Assembly (NCBI RefSeq): GCF_001683915.1
Contig: NZ_LXTT01000130.1
Location: forward strand, 1-64,000
DNA length: 64,000 nucleotides
Direction of reading: 5' to 3'
DNA from: Allomuricauda sp. CP2A
GTDB lineage: Bacteria > Bacteroidota > Bacteroidia > Flavobacteriales > Flavobacteriaceae
Below, piece after piece: positions 54,923 through 63,810 of this stretch (its first letter is position 1; each line of letters starts with the position of its first letter). The notes under the pieces are model-generated. The model did no database searches, was not told the origin of the DNA, and was given only the letters and a program-made list of their open reading frames with translations. The position numbers were made by a program, and so were the translations under genes.

Positions 54923-55591
54923 CTAGTTTATCCTAAACCGGATATAGGTAATTGGTTTTCCAGCATCAAGATACTGATTTTCATAGAAAGTCTGGATTTC
55001 CAAAACTTCGGAGGGGCTTCCTTCGTTTTTGTACACATCATGATTGGCATACAAAATTTCGTGCCCCAAGCCCTGTAAAAGCCCTAACGTATACCCATGC
55101 ATGAACTCGCTGTCGGTCTTTAAATTTACAATCCCCTTAGGCTTGAGTATTTTTTTGTATCGCTCCAGAAAAACAGGATTTGTCATCCTATGTTTGGTGC
55201 GTTTGTATTTGATCTGTGGGTCTGGAAAGGTAATCCAGATTTCATCGACCTCGTTTTCGCCAAATAAATGATCTATCAGTTCAATTTGGGTGCGAAGGAA
55301 GGCCACATTGTCCAATTTTTGTTCCAAGGCCGATTTGGCGCCACGCCAAAACCGAGCTCCTTTTATATCGACCCCAATATAGTTTTTGTCAGGGTTTCTT
55401 TGGGCCAATCCAACAGTATACTCGCCCTTGCCACACCCCAGTTCCAGCACAATGGGATTGTCATTTTTAAAAAAAGAGACCCACTTGTTTTTTAGTTTGA
55501 ATCCTTCCAGAACTTCCTCCCTTGTGGGTTGCACCACATTGGCAAACGTTTCGTTCTCCTTAAACCGTTTTAGCTTGTTCTTACTTCCCAC
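54923..55591 (-). CDS. trmB: tRNA (guanine-46-N7)-methyltransferase
   Basis: Methylates N7 of G46 in the tRNA variable loop with S-adenosylmethionine. The SAM motif VLELGCGKGEYT is at about 48-59; NYIGVDIKGARFWRGAKSA and the catalytic ITFPDPQIKYKRTKHR follow. I place the start at the GTG ending 55591 (222 residues, the usual length, beginning GSKNKLKRF). The open frame runs 77 codons further, but that would overlap the divergent glycosyltransferase by 147 bp and no family member has such an extension. Confidence 0.93.
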   Translation of the reverse strand: MGSKNKLKRFKENETFANVVQPTREEVLEGFKLKNKWVSFFKNDNPIVLELGCGKGEYTVGLAQRNPDKNYIGVDIKGARFWRGAKSALEQKLDNVAFLRTQIELIDHLFGENEVDEIWITFPDPQIKYKRTKHRMTNPVFLERYKKILKPKGIVNLKTDSEFMHGYTLGLLQGLGHEILYANHDVYKNEGSPSEVLEIQTFYENQYLDAGKPITYIRFRIN

Positions 55592-55675
55592 CGCTTGTGC
55601 TTTTGAGCAAAAATTTAATGTTTTGGCAAAACTAAGGAAATCTAAAAGCAATTTGGATTTTGTTTTTTTACGGTT

Positions 55676-56788
55676 ATGCAAAATTCGAAACGCATTTTGG
55701 TGGCTCCATTGAATTGGGGTTTGGGGCATGCTACGCGATGCATTCCCATTATCAATGCCCTTTTGGAACATGGACATCAGCCTTTTATTGCTTCGGATGG
55801 GGTTGCCTTGGCCCTTTTGCAAAAGGAATTTCCAGGTTTACCTTCCTTTGAGTTGCCTTCCTATAAAATCACCTATGCCGAAAAGGGGAAGAATTTCAAG
55901 ATCAAAATGATTTGGGATTCGCCCAAGGTGATCAAGGCCATGGCCAAGGAAAAAAAGGCAGTAAAAAAATTGGTGAAAGAGCATCAATTGGATGGTATCA
56001 TTTCGGATAACAGACTGGGGGTATATTACAAAAAAGTACCCTGTGTGTTTATCACCCACCAACTCAATGTGCTTTCGGGGAACACTACGTGGATGAGTTC
56101 GCAGGCACATCAAAAGATCATAAAAAAGTTCAATGCCTGTTGGGTACCCGATGTTGAGGGCAAGCCCAATTTAACGGGAAAGCTGGGGCATTTGAAAAAG
56201 TCCAAACTCAACATCAAATATTTGGGGCCATTAAGTCGATTTGAAAAAATGGACGTCCCTGTGATCTATGATCTTATGGTCTTGCTTTCAGGCCCCGAAC
56301 CGCAACGGACCCTTTTGGAAGAAAAACTCTTGGCGGAACTTCAGCCGTTTGAGGGAAACATTCTTTTTGTGGGGGGCAAGATTGAGGCCTCGAAGACCAC
56401 AGAAGAGATCAAAACGGAAAATGGTTCCATTATTCGCATCAATTTTATGCAATCCCATGAACTGCAAACGGCATTGAACCAAAGTGCCAAGGTCTTATGC
56501 CGATCGGGCTATACCACGGTGATGGATTTGGCCAAATTGGAAAAAAAGGCCTTTTTTATACCGACACCGGGGCAATATGAGCAGGAATATCTGGCCAAAC
56601 GTATGGAAAAACAAAATTTGGTGCCTTACAGTGAACAAGATAATTTTACATTGAAAGATCTATCCCGAATAGATGCTTTTGAAGGCTTGGCACAGTTTGA
56701 ATCGGAAATTGATTATGCGGATTTGTTTACGGCCTTTTCCAAGGTGAATGAGAACTCGGAACCAACGTCTTCCTCACTTTCCACGTAG
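55676..56788 (+). CDS. MurG/GT28-like glycosyltransferase
   Basis: GT-B-fold enzyme of 370 residues, no signal peptide. The N-terminus RILVAPLNWGLGHATRCIPI is the conserved acceptor-side start of this family (CHP00661-like). The C-terminal half has FVGGKIEASK and the donor-side block VLCRSGYTTVMDLAKLEKKAFFIPTPGQYEQEYLA, similar to MurG and UDP-glycosyltransferases. Donor and acceptor are unknown; an envelope polysaccharide or glycolipid is plausible. Its last 25 codons lie antisense to the end of the histidine kinase gene. Confidence 0.85.
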   Translation: MQNSKRILVAPLNWGLGHATRCIPIINALLEHGHQPFIASDGVALALLQKEFPGLPSFELPSYKITYAEKGKNFKIKMIWDSPKVIKAMAKEKKAVKKLVKEHQLDGIISDNRLGVYYKKVPCVFITHQLNVLSGNTTWMSSQAHQKIIKKFNACWVPDVEGKPNLTGKLGHLKKSKLNIKYLGPLSRFEKMDVPVIYDLMVLLSGPEPQRTLLEEKLLAELQPFEGNILFVGGKIEASKTTEEIKTENGSIIRINFMQSHELQTALNQSAKVLCRSGYTTVMDLAKLEKKAFFIPTPGQYEQEYLAKRMEKQNLVPYSEQDNFTLKDLSRIDAFEGLAQFESEIDYADLFTAFSKVNENSEPTSSSLST

Positions 56789-57768
56789 ATTTTTTCACCA
56801 TGCACCTCAATGATGTGCTTTACAATGGCCAGCCCCAGACCTGAACCTCCTTCACTGCGGCTACCGCTCTGGTCCACCCGGTAAAAACGCTCAAAAAGTC
56901 GGGGAATATGTTCCTTGGGAATACCTTCACCATTATCCGTAACCCTTACAATGACCTTGTTCTTGATCAGGTTTTCAACGCTCACCTCCGTGGTCCCGTT
57001 GGGATATCCGTATTTGATGGAGTTTACAAGAAGGTTACTGATCACCTGCTGTATTTTTTCCCGATCTGCATTTACATAGATGGGCTGTGTGTATTCCATA
57101 TCAAAAGTAAGGGTGATATCCTTCTCTGCCGCCTTCATCTCCAAAAGGTCGAACACATTTTTTATCAGCTCAATGATATCAAAATCCTCTCGCTCCAATT
57201 TGAGTCCCCCTACCTCCAATTTGGTGATCAAATCCAGGTCTTTTACGATGTATATCAACCGCTCCACCCCTTTACTGGCCCGCTCCAAATACTTTTTCCT
57301 TAGTTTTTTGTCTTTCATGGCACCATCCAATAGGGTAAGGATATACCCCTGAACGGTAAAAAGTGGGGTTTTGAGTTCGTGGGACACATTTCCCAGAAAG
57401 TCTTTTCGGTATTCTTCCCGAATTTTTAGGGTGTCAATCTCTATTTTCTTTCCCTCCGCAAATTTTTCAATTTCCTCGGTAAGGGTCTTCATGTCGGTTG
57501 TTACGGGTTTTGAAGAAAAAGAGGATGACTCCAAGAGAGAGACATCGTCATAGATTTTTTTGATCCGCCGGTAGATAAAGCGTTCCACCCGAATCTGGAG
57601 GATGACAAAACAAATGGCAAAGCAAATCAGTGCAAACAGGATGGTATGGGACCAGTTTATCCTTTCTTCCTCCATAAGAAAGGCCACGAACAATCCGGTT
57701 AGGAACACTGTGATAAAAAGGGAAGACCTAAATGCAAATTTATAGGATTTCCGTAGTTGAATGGCCAT
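56713..57768 (-). CDS. PhoR-like sensor histidine kinase
   Basis: Membrane sensor kinase, 351 residues, with two N-terminal membrane segments (about 13-31 and 41-58) and almost no periplasmic loop. Cytoplasmic HisKA domain with phospho-acceptor His130 in GNVSHELKTPLFTVQG, then HATPase with ISNLLVNSIKYGYPNG (N box), VRVTDNGEGIPKEHIP (G1), FERFYRVDQSGSRSEGGSGLGLAIVKH (F and G2). Its start overlaps the response-regulator stop by 1 bp (TAATG), so the pair is one unit. The lack of a sizeable sensor domain fits PhoR-type kinases that read a partner protein. Phosphate control is an inference. Confidence 0.92.
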   Translation of the reverse strand: MAIQLRKSYKFAFRSSLFITVFLTGLFVAFLMEEERINWSHTILFALICFAICFVILQIRVERFIYRRIKKIYDDVSLLESSSFSSKPVTTDMKTLTEEIEKFAEGKKIEIDTLKIREEYRKDFLGNVSHELKTPLFTVQGYILTLLDGAMKDKKLRKKYLERASKGVERLIYIVKDLDLITKLEVGGLKLEREDFDIIELIKNVFDLLEMKAAEKDITLTFDMEYTQPIYVNADREKIQQVISNLLVNSIKYGYPNGTTEVSVENLIKNKVIVRVTDNGEGIPKEHIPRLFERFYRVDQSGSRSEGGSGLGLAIVKHIIEVHGEKIYVESEEDVGSEFSFTLEKAVNKSA

Positions 57769-58454
57769 TACAGAACAAACTTATACCCTACGCCCTTAAC
57801 GGTTTTAAAGTGATGGTCCCCGATTTTCTCGCGCAGTTTTCTGATATGGACATCGATGGTACGGCCACCGACCACGACTTCATTCCCCCAAACTTTGTCC
57901 AGTATCACTTCTCTTTTGAACACTTTGCTTGGTTTTGAGGTAAGCAGTGACAGGAGCTCAAATTCTTTTCGGGGCAGTATGATTTCCTCGCCGTTGTTGA
58001 TGATCTTGTACTCTTCCCTATTGATGACAATGTTCCCAACTTTGACGATATCCTCAACTTCTTTCTTTTCTTCCTTCAATCTTCGCAGCAATGCCTTCAC
58101 CTTGCTCACCAAAACCTTTGGTTTTATGGGTTTGGTGATATAATCATCGGCACCGGCATCAAACCCGGCCACTTGCGAATAATCCTCGCCACGAGCGGTT
58201 AAGAAGGTAATGATCGAGTTTTCCAATCCAGGGGTATTCCGAATCTGTTCACAGGCTTCAATACCATCCATTTCGGGCATCATTACATCGAGGATGATCA
58301 AATGTGGCATTTTTTTCTTGGCCTTTGCCACGCCCTCAGCACCATTTTTGGCGGTAAAGACCTCATACCCTTCTGCAGACAGATTATAGCTTACAATCTC
58401 CAGAATATCAGGTTCATCGTCTACAAGTAAAATCTTAATGTCCTTGGTTTTCAT
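57768..58454 (-). CDS. PhoB/OmpR-family response regulator
   Basis: Two-domain transcription factor, 228 residues. Receiver domain (about 6-120) with acidic pocket Asp12/Asp13, phospho-acceptor Asp56 in ILDVMMPEMDG and Lys near 107 in DDYITKPIKP. The C-terminal winged helix (about 135-228) ends with the OmpR-family GGRTIDVHIRKLREKIGD and FKTVKGVGYKFV. It is co-transcribed with the PhoR-like kinase and divergent from a TonB-dependent receptor. An exact -7 box lies 26 bp upstream and a PhoB-like repeat site beyond it. Confidence 0.93.
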   Translation of the reverse strand: MKTKDIKILLVDDEPDILEIVSYNLSAEGYEVFTAKNGAEGVAKAKKKMPHLIILDVMMPEMDGIEACEQIRNTPGLENSIITFLTARGEDYSQVAGFDAGADDYITKPIKPKVLVSKVKALLRRLKEEKKEVEDIVKVGNIVINREEYKIINNGEEIILPRKEFELLSLLTSKPSKVFKREVILDKVWGNEVVVGGRTIDVHIRKLREKIGDHHFKTVKGVGYKFVL

Positions 58455-58480
58455 GGGATGGTATTTCTAAGTTAAACGCC

Positions 58481-58488
58481 CAAATGTA
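58481..58488 (-). promoter_or_regulatory. -7 promoter box of the two-component operon
   Basis: Minus-strand TACATTTG, an exact TAnnTTTG match, 26 bp before the response-regulator ATG. No -33 TTG is evident at the expected distance. Confidence 0.6.
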
Positions 58489-58515
58489 AAGATAATACTA
58501 TAACGGGATAAATGC

Positions 58516-58584
58516 TTAACATTCATTTAATCTCATAACATTATTGTAACGGTTCCCAAATAAACACTTAACACACAGCTAACA
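58516..58584 (+). promoter_or_regulatory. Candidate Pho box: TTAACA-like direct repeats
   Basis: Plus-strand TTAACA-like units at 58516 (TTAACA), 58535 (ATAACA), 58546 (GTAACG), 58568 (TTAACA) and 58579 (CTAACA). Two adjacent pairs are spaced by exactly 11 bp and the pairs are in phase (33 bp apart). Direct repeats at 11-bp spacing are the form of PhoB/PhoP sites. The last unit ends 20 bp before a weak -7-like sequence (GTTCTTTG, 58605-58612). Similarity only; the region is AT-rich. Confidence 0.45.
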
Positions 58585-58600
58585 TCGCTTTTACAGCCTG

Positions 58601-58617
58601 TGGCGTTCTTTGCGCCA
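58601..58617 (+). other. Small inverted repeat before the TonB receptor start
   Basis: TGGCG and CGCCA arms with a 7-nt loop, 15 bp before the ATG. It could form a weak hairpin in the leader or be a protein-binding dyad; it overlaps the weak -7-like sequence. Confidence 0.35.
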
Positions 58618-58632
58618 AATACTTACCTGATA

Positions 58633-61482
58633 ATGAAATATTTTTTATTGATTTTGACCCTTGCATTAACCGTGCAAGTGGTAGCGCAGGATGCCACGGG
58701 AAGCATCGTAGGTAAACTGACAGACAGGGAGCTGAATGACGAGCCCCTAGCTTTTGCCAATGTCCTTATAAAAGGAACAACAACCGGAACAACTTCGGAT
58801 TTTGATGGTTTATATGAAATCCCCAATGTGGAACCTGGTGTGTACACATTGACCTATAGTTATTTGGGGTACGAAACTGTTGAAATTCCAAATGTAGAAG
58901 TAGTGGGTGGCAAGGTAACAAGTGTAAATGTGCCCATGAGTGCTTCTTCTGGATTAGCGTTGGACGAAGTTGTGGTTACAACTGTTTCTAGAAAAGACTC
59001 GGAAATTGCATTGCTTTTAGATCAGAAAAGAGCCATTACTTTGGAAACTTCCATTGGAGCTGAAGAATTGGCCAGAAAAGGAGCCAGCGATGCCGCCACA
59101 GCCGTTACCAAAGTCACTGGGGTCTCTAGAGAAGAAGGTTCCAACAATGTTTATGTTCGAGGTTTGGGTGACCGATTTAATGTTACCACCCTCAATGGAC
59201 TTCCACTGCCATCCAACAACACAGCCAAAAAGAATATAGATCTGAGCATATTTGGCACAAGCATCATTGAATCTATTGGAATAGATAAGACCTATAATGC
59301 ACAAAATTATGGTGATTTTGGTGGCGCCAACATTAATATTGTATCTCGAAACTATACGGGATCTGGTTTCTTGGAGCTCGGTGTAGGTTCTGGGGTAAAC
59401 ACCGAGGCCATTGGTGTTGATGATTTCTACTTATTTGATGGCCCAAATTTTAGTGGTTTTTACGATAAATCAATTCCTGATGGTGCCTTCAACAACAATT
59501 TTGACACAAGTTGGGATCGCGAGACACGAAGTACTCCAGTTAATTCAAATATTTCACTTAAGGGAGGAGAGTCCTTCAATATAGGTGAAAATTCAAGATT
59601 GAATTTCTTTGCTGTTGGTTCATTCAGCAATGGTAATTCCTATAGAGAAGGTGTAAACAGAGGAGCTCCCAACTTGGGAACCGGATTGCCCAATTCAGAT
59701 TTCGATTATCAAAAATACAGCTACCAAACCTCCACAACCCTAATGGGCAACGTTGGTCTTCGTTTGGGTACTGCAAATGATATCAAATACAATTTTTTGT
59801 TGCTCAATAATAGCGAGCAAAAGCACGAGGAGTTTAACGGTATTCTAGATAGGGAGGATGATGCGCCAAACGGAGGTGGTTTTATTCAACGTAATACGTT
59901 TGACAAGACCTTGCTCCTTGTACACCAACTGTTGGGAAGTCATGATTTATCCGAAAAATTTGAGGTGAACTGGGGCTTGGGCTACAACTTTGTCCAAAAC
60001 CTGATTCCAGATCGTCGCCAAAACATTCTTTTGCCATATACCAATAACGACCCAGAAGGGCCTAAGTCATTTAGGCTTGTTTCTGCTGCATCGGCAAACC
60101 ATAGATTCTTTCAAGAATTGGAAGAAGAAGAAATTGTCGCCAATTTATCCACATCATTTAAATTCAAAAAAAATGAGGATGACGGGTTTGATGGAAAATT
60201 CACAGTGGGGTACAATGGCCGTTTCAAAAATGTTGATTTTGATGCCACCCAGTTTAACTACCAAATATTGAACGTTGCCAACCAACCGTTTGTAGATCCA
60301 TATAACATTGATGCTTATTTTGATGAGTATGGCCCAGATTCCGGTTTTTGGCAAATCAGAACCTTTAGGGGAACAGCATCCACCGAAGGTGCGCTAGACC
60401 CGCAGACTTATGGAGGAGAACAACAGATCAATGCTGGATATGTAACCTTGGAATACAAGTTTACTCCAAAATTCACGTTGTTCGCTGGTGCCCGGGGAGA
60501 GCAAATCAATCAGACCATTGAATGGAGCACCGTAATTCAAGGGGATGACAGCAACGAATTGGACACCTTTGAGTTTTTGCCTTCACTGGCTTTAAAATAT
60601 GAATTGAACGAAAAGCAAAATTTACGGTTGGCAGCCAGTAAAACGTATACTTTGCCACAGTTTAAGGAGAGGGCACCCTTTCTTTTCCAAGAAGAAATCA
60701 ACCAAGATACACAAGGTAACCCTGCCCTAACCAATTCTACCAATTACAATTTCGACCTAAGATGGGAACTGTTCCCAACATCAAGCGAGTTGGTATCGTT
60801 GGCGGTGTTTGGAAAATACATTGAAAATCCAATCAATACTTTCTTGGTTGTATCAGCCGCCAACAATTTAAGCTATGCAAACACAGGTGACAACGCCAGA
60901 GCTTTTGGTGCTGAACTGGAAGTGAAATTGGACATCATAGAAAATGAAAGGGAAACAGCAGAAAGTATCTTGACCAATAGACTGTCCATAGGTGGTAATG
61001 TTTCCTATTTGAACACCAGTCAAGAATTGGACTATCAAAAAGTTTCGGACGAAACAATTTTTGCGGCTGCTTTTACCAACACAAAGGCTCCTTTGCAAGG
61101 CGCATCTGACTTTATTTTTAATGCTGATGCCAGCTATTACACAGAATTTTCTGAAAACAAGAACCTCAGGACCACTCTTGCTGCCAACTATTTCTCGGAT
61201 CGTATTTACGCTTTGGGGAGCACTGGTAGGGGCCATTTAGTGGACAAAGGTTTTGTTGCCCTTGACTTTATTACCACTGCTGAGTTGGGAGAACACTTTG
61301 AGATTGGATTGAACATGAGAAACCTGCTAAATCCTACCGTTGAACGGGTAAATGAGAACGCGGAAGGAGATTTGGACACGGACAACCCCGCTATCCCTGG
61401 ATTTTTGGAAGATGGCCCTGTTACAGCGCTATCATACAAAAAGGGAGTTGACTTTAGTCTGTCCTTAACCTATAAATTCTAA
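58633..61482 (+). CDS. TonB-dependent outer-membrane receptor
   Basis: I start it at ATG 58633 (949 residues), where the signal peptide begins (FLLILTLALTVQVVAQ); the frame extends 11 codons upstream without signal features. A carboxypeptidase-regulatory-like domain spans about 22-110, then DEVVVTTVSRKDSEI, a plug domain with GASDAATAVTKVTGVSREEG and NVYVRGLGDRFNVTTLNGLP, and a long beta-barrel ending in the aromatic DFSLSLTYKF. It is not a SusC-type protein (shorter, no SusD next to it). A repeat-containing lipoprotein gene follows after 57 bp and is the likely surface partner. The possible Pho box upstream suggests a phosphate-containing substrate; the substrate is otherwise unknown. Confidence 0.9.
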   Translation: MKYFLLILTLALTVQVVAQDATGSIVGKLTDRELNDEPLAFANVLIKGTTTGTTSDFDGLYEIPNVEPGVYTLTYSYLGYETVEIPNVEVVGGKVTSVNVPMSASSGLALDEVVVTTVSRKDSEIALLLDQKRAITLETSIGAEELARKGASDAATAVTKVTGVSREEGSNNVYVRGLGDRFNVTTLNGLPLPSNNTAKKNIDLSIFGTSIIESIGIDKTYNAQNYGDFGGANINIVSRNYTGSGFLELGVGSGVNTEAIGVDDFYLFDGPNFSGFYDKSIPDGAFNNNFDTSWDRETRSTPVNSNISLKGGESFNIGENSRLNFFAVGSFSNGNSYREGVNRGAPNLGTGLPNSDFDYQKYSYQTSTTLMGNVGLRLGTANDIKYNFLLLNNSEQKHEEFNGILDREDDAPNGGGFIQRNTFDKTLLLVHQLLGSHDLSEKFEVNWGLGYNFVQNLIPDRRQNILLPYTNNDPEGPKSFRLVSAASANHRFFQELEEEEIVANLSTSFKFKKNEDDGFDGKFTVGYNGRFKNVDFDATQFNYQILNVANQPFVDPYNIDAYFDEYGPDSGFWQIRTFRGTASTEGALDPQTYGGEQQINAGYVTLEYKFTPKFTLFAGARGEQINQTIEWSTVIQGDDSNELDTFEFLPSLALKYELNEKQNLRLAASKTYTLPQFKERAPFLFQEEINQDTQGNPALTNSTNYNFDLRWELFPTSSELVSLAVFGKYIENPINTFLVVSAANNLSYANTGDNARAFGAELEVKLDIIENERETAESILTNRLSIGGNVSYLNTSQELDYQKVSDETIFAAAFTNTKAPLQGASDFIFNADASYYTEFSENKNLRTTLAANYFSDRIYALGSTGRGHLVDKGFVALDFITTAELGEHFEIGLNMRNLLNPTVERVNENAEGDLDTDNPAIPGFLEDGPVTALSYKKGVDFSLSLTYKF

Positions 61483-61539
61483 ATCTGAATACTCACCAAT
61501 AAAAATGTAAATCTGAATTTTTAATCTAAAACTATACTT

Positions 61540-63783
61540 ATGAAAAAATCACTTTTTAAATTTTTGCTGAGCTTTGCTGCAATGGCTTTTATAGTCTCTT
61601 GTGCAAGCGACGACAATGGCCCAACCCCACCTACCGATGATGACCCAGTAGCTACGTGTTCCGACAATATCCAAAACGGTGACGAAACTGGCGTTGACTG
61701 TGGAGGATCTTGTAGTGCATGTCCTGAACCTCCTGTGGAACTTTCTGGAGATGTTACCGAAGACACGGAGTTGGATGCTTCAAACGAATATAGCCTAACA
61801 GGTAGTTATATTGTTAAACCAGGTGCTTCCTTGACCATTCCTGCCGGTACCGTTATAAAAGCTTCGGGTGGTACAGCGGCTTTCATCGGTGTTGAAAGAG
61901 GTGCACAAATCTTTGTCAATGGTACTGCCTCTGCTCCTGTTGTTATGACTTCAGATGCGGCTTCCCCTGCCCAAGGTGACTGGGGTGGATTGGTCATCGC
62001 TGGTGATGCTCCAACAAACAAAGGTGTGGATGTAACTACAGAAGTAGGTGAGCTTACGTATGGTGGAAACACAGCTGATGATGATTCTGGTTCCATCACT
62101 TACCTACGCGTTGAGTACACAGGTGCTACTTTCTCAAACGACAAAGAGTTCAACGGTGTTTCCTTGTTCGGTGTTGGTTCTGGTACTACTTTCGAGTATG
62201 TTCAATCTTACAACGGAGGTGACGATGGTATCGAGTTCTTCGGAGGAACTGTGGATGGTAACTACTTGGTATCCATCGGAAGCGGTGATGATTCCATTGA
62301 TTTTGCTGACGGATGGACCGGAAACGGTAGCAACTGGTACATTGCCGGTGGTGCAAAAGCCGGTATTGAAGGTTCCAATAACGGTGATGATGGTGATGCC
62401 ACTCCTGTTACCACAACTACATTGAGCAATATTACCGTAGTAGGTCCTGTTACTGAAGGTGCATTGTTCTTCAAAGAGGGTGGTGGTAGTTTTACCATTG
62501 ACAATTTCTATGCTTCCGATATTGATCTTGGAGTTAATGTAACGGACGGTGATGCTCCTGCCGGAGTTCGTATTGAAAACGGTGATTTAGCAATTACAAA
62601 CATCCAATTTGCTGATGCTGCTGAAGGATTCGCTGCAACTAACTACGCTGGTGCCAATCAAGCCTTCTATACCGAAGGTATTGCGACTGGTGCTGGCAAC
62701 GGTGCTGCTTCTCCTGATTGGGCTTCTGGTTGGACAACAGGTTTGGACAATAGTGGTTCTACACAGGAAAACTTGGCTGGGGAAGTTACTGGTGATGTAG
62801 AGTTGGATGCTTCAATAGAATACTTCTTAACTAGTGGATTTATCGTAAAAGAAGGTGGTTCTTTGACCATTCCTGCCGGTACCGTTATAAAAGCTTCTGG
62901 TGGAACAGCTGCCTTTATCGGCGTTGAAAGAGGTGCTCAAATCTTTATCAATGGTACTGCAGCTGCTCCTGTTGTTATGACTTCCTCCAGTGAAACTCCT
63001 GCCCAAGGTGATTGGGGTGGTTTGGTAATCGCTGGTGATGCCCCTACCAACAAAGGTGTGGATGTAACTACTGAGGTAGGTGACCTTACCTATGGTGGTT
63101 CTACTGCTGATGATGATTCTGGTTCTATCACTTACCTACGCGTTGAGTACACAGGTGCTACTTTCTCCAATGACAAAGAGTTCAACGGGGTTTCACTATT
63201 TGGTGTAGGTTCCGGAACTACTTTTGAGTATGTGCAGTCTTATAATGGCGGTGATGATGGTATTGAGTTCTTTGGCGGTACCGTAAATGGAAACTACTTG
63301 GTATCCATTGGAAGTGGTGATGATTCCATTGATTTTGCTGATGGATGGACCGGAAACGGTAGCAACTGGTACATTGCCGGTGGTGCAAAAGCCGGTATTG
63401 AAGGTTCCAATAACGGTGATGATGGCGATGCCACTCCAGTTACCACAACTACCTTGAGCAATATTACCGTAGTAGGTCCTGTTACTGAAGGTGCCTTGTT
63501 CTTTAAAGAGGGTGGGGGTGTATTTACCATCACCAACTTTTACACCAGCGGTGTTGATTTAGGTGTTAACGTAACCGATACAGATGCTGAAGCAGCTGTA
63601 CGAATTGAAGCTGATGACCTGTCTATCAACCCAATTCAATTTGATGCTCCTGCGATGGGCTTCTTAAATACAAACTATGCAGGATTGAACTTGGATTTCT
63701 TCACTGTTGGTGACAACACTGGTGCTGGTAATGGTGCCGCTCAACCAGATTGGGCCGCAGATTGGACCGTTGGCATCGAATAA
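61540..63783 (+). CDS. Repeat lipoprotein, predicted partner of the TonB receptor
   Basis: The 747-residue precursor has a lipobox (FIVSC, Cys21), then a Cys-rich module (about 44-66: CSDNIQNGDETGVDCGG followed by two more Cys), a linker motif frequent in Bacteroidota surface proteins. The rest is two copies of a 344-residue unit rich in Gly, Asp and Thr with beta-helix-like strands (SLTIPAGTVIKASGGTAAFI, WGGLVIAGDAPTNKGV, GDDGIEFFGGTV, GSGDDSIDFADGWTG). No catalytic residues are recognised. Position 57 bp after the receptor gene suggests a surface-exposed binding partner. The gene ends before a terminator. Confidence 0.88.
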   Translation: MKKSLFKFLLSFAAMAFIVSCASDDNGPTPPTDDDPVATCSDNIQNGDETGVDCGGSCSACPEPPVELSGDVTEDTELDASNEYSLTGSYIVKPGASLTIPAGTVIKASGGTAAFIGVERGAQIFVNGTASAPVVMTSDAASPAQGDWGGLVIAGDAPTNKGVDVTTEVGELTYGGNTADDDSGSITYLRVEYTGATFSNDKEFNGVSLFGVGSGTTFEYVQSYNGGDDGIEFFGGTVDGNYLVSIGSGDDSIDFADGWTGNGSNWYIAGGAKAGIEGSNNGDDGDATPVTTTTLSNITVVGPVTEGALFFKEGGGSFTIDNFYASDIDLGVNVTDGDAPAGVRIENGDLAITNIQFADAAEGFAATNYAGANQAFYTEGIATGAGNGAASPDWASGWTTGLDNSGSTQENLAGEVTGDVELDASIEYFLTSGFIVKEGGSLTIPAGTVIKASGGTAAFIGVERGAQIFINGTAAAPVVMTSSSETPAQGDWGGLVIAGDAPTNKGVDVTTEVGDLTYGGSTADDDSGSITYLRVEYTGATFSNDKEFNGVSLFGVGSGTTFEYVQSYNGGDDGIEFFGGTVNGNYLVSIGSGDDSIDFADGWTGNGSNWYIAGGAKAGIEGSNNGDDGDATPVTTTTLSNITVVGPVTEGALFFKEGGGVFTITNFYTSGVDLGVNVTDTDAEAAVRIEADDLSINPIQFDAPAMGFLNTNYAGLNLDFFTVGDNTGAGNGAAQPDWAADWTVGIE
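61747..62778 (+). repeat. 1032-bp intragenic tandem repeat, unit 1
   Basis: First in-frame copy, 344 codons, beginning at the Gly of GDVTEDTELDAS. It shares long identical nucleotide runs with unit 2 at an offset of exactly 1032 bp, for example 62311-62393 (83 bp) against 63343-63425. Confidence 0.9.
62779..63783 (+). repeat. 1032-bp intragenic tandem repeat, unit 2
   Basis: Second copy, beginning at the Gly of GEVTGDVELDAS and slightly shorter (1005 bp to the stop codon). It is most like unit 1 in the central two thirds and differs more at the end (TNFYTSGVDLGVNVTDTDAE against DNFYASDIDLGVNVTDGDAP). Confidence 0.9.
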
Positions 63784-63810
63784 TGGTTTCGATATAACCT
63801 TTTATATATT

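Noticed and set aside
55592-55822. 77-codon N-terminal extension of trmB
   Set aside because: It overlaps the divergent glycosyltransferase coding region by 147 bp; the GTG at 55591 gives a family-standard length.
61747-63783. Large repeats considered as a mobile element or CRISPR
   Set aside because: They are in-frame coding repeats of one lipoprotein, with no transposase, terminal inverted repeats or short spaced repeats.
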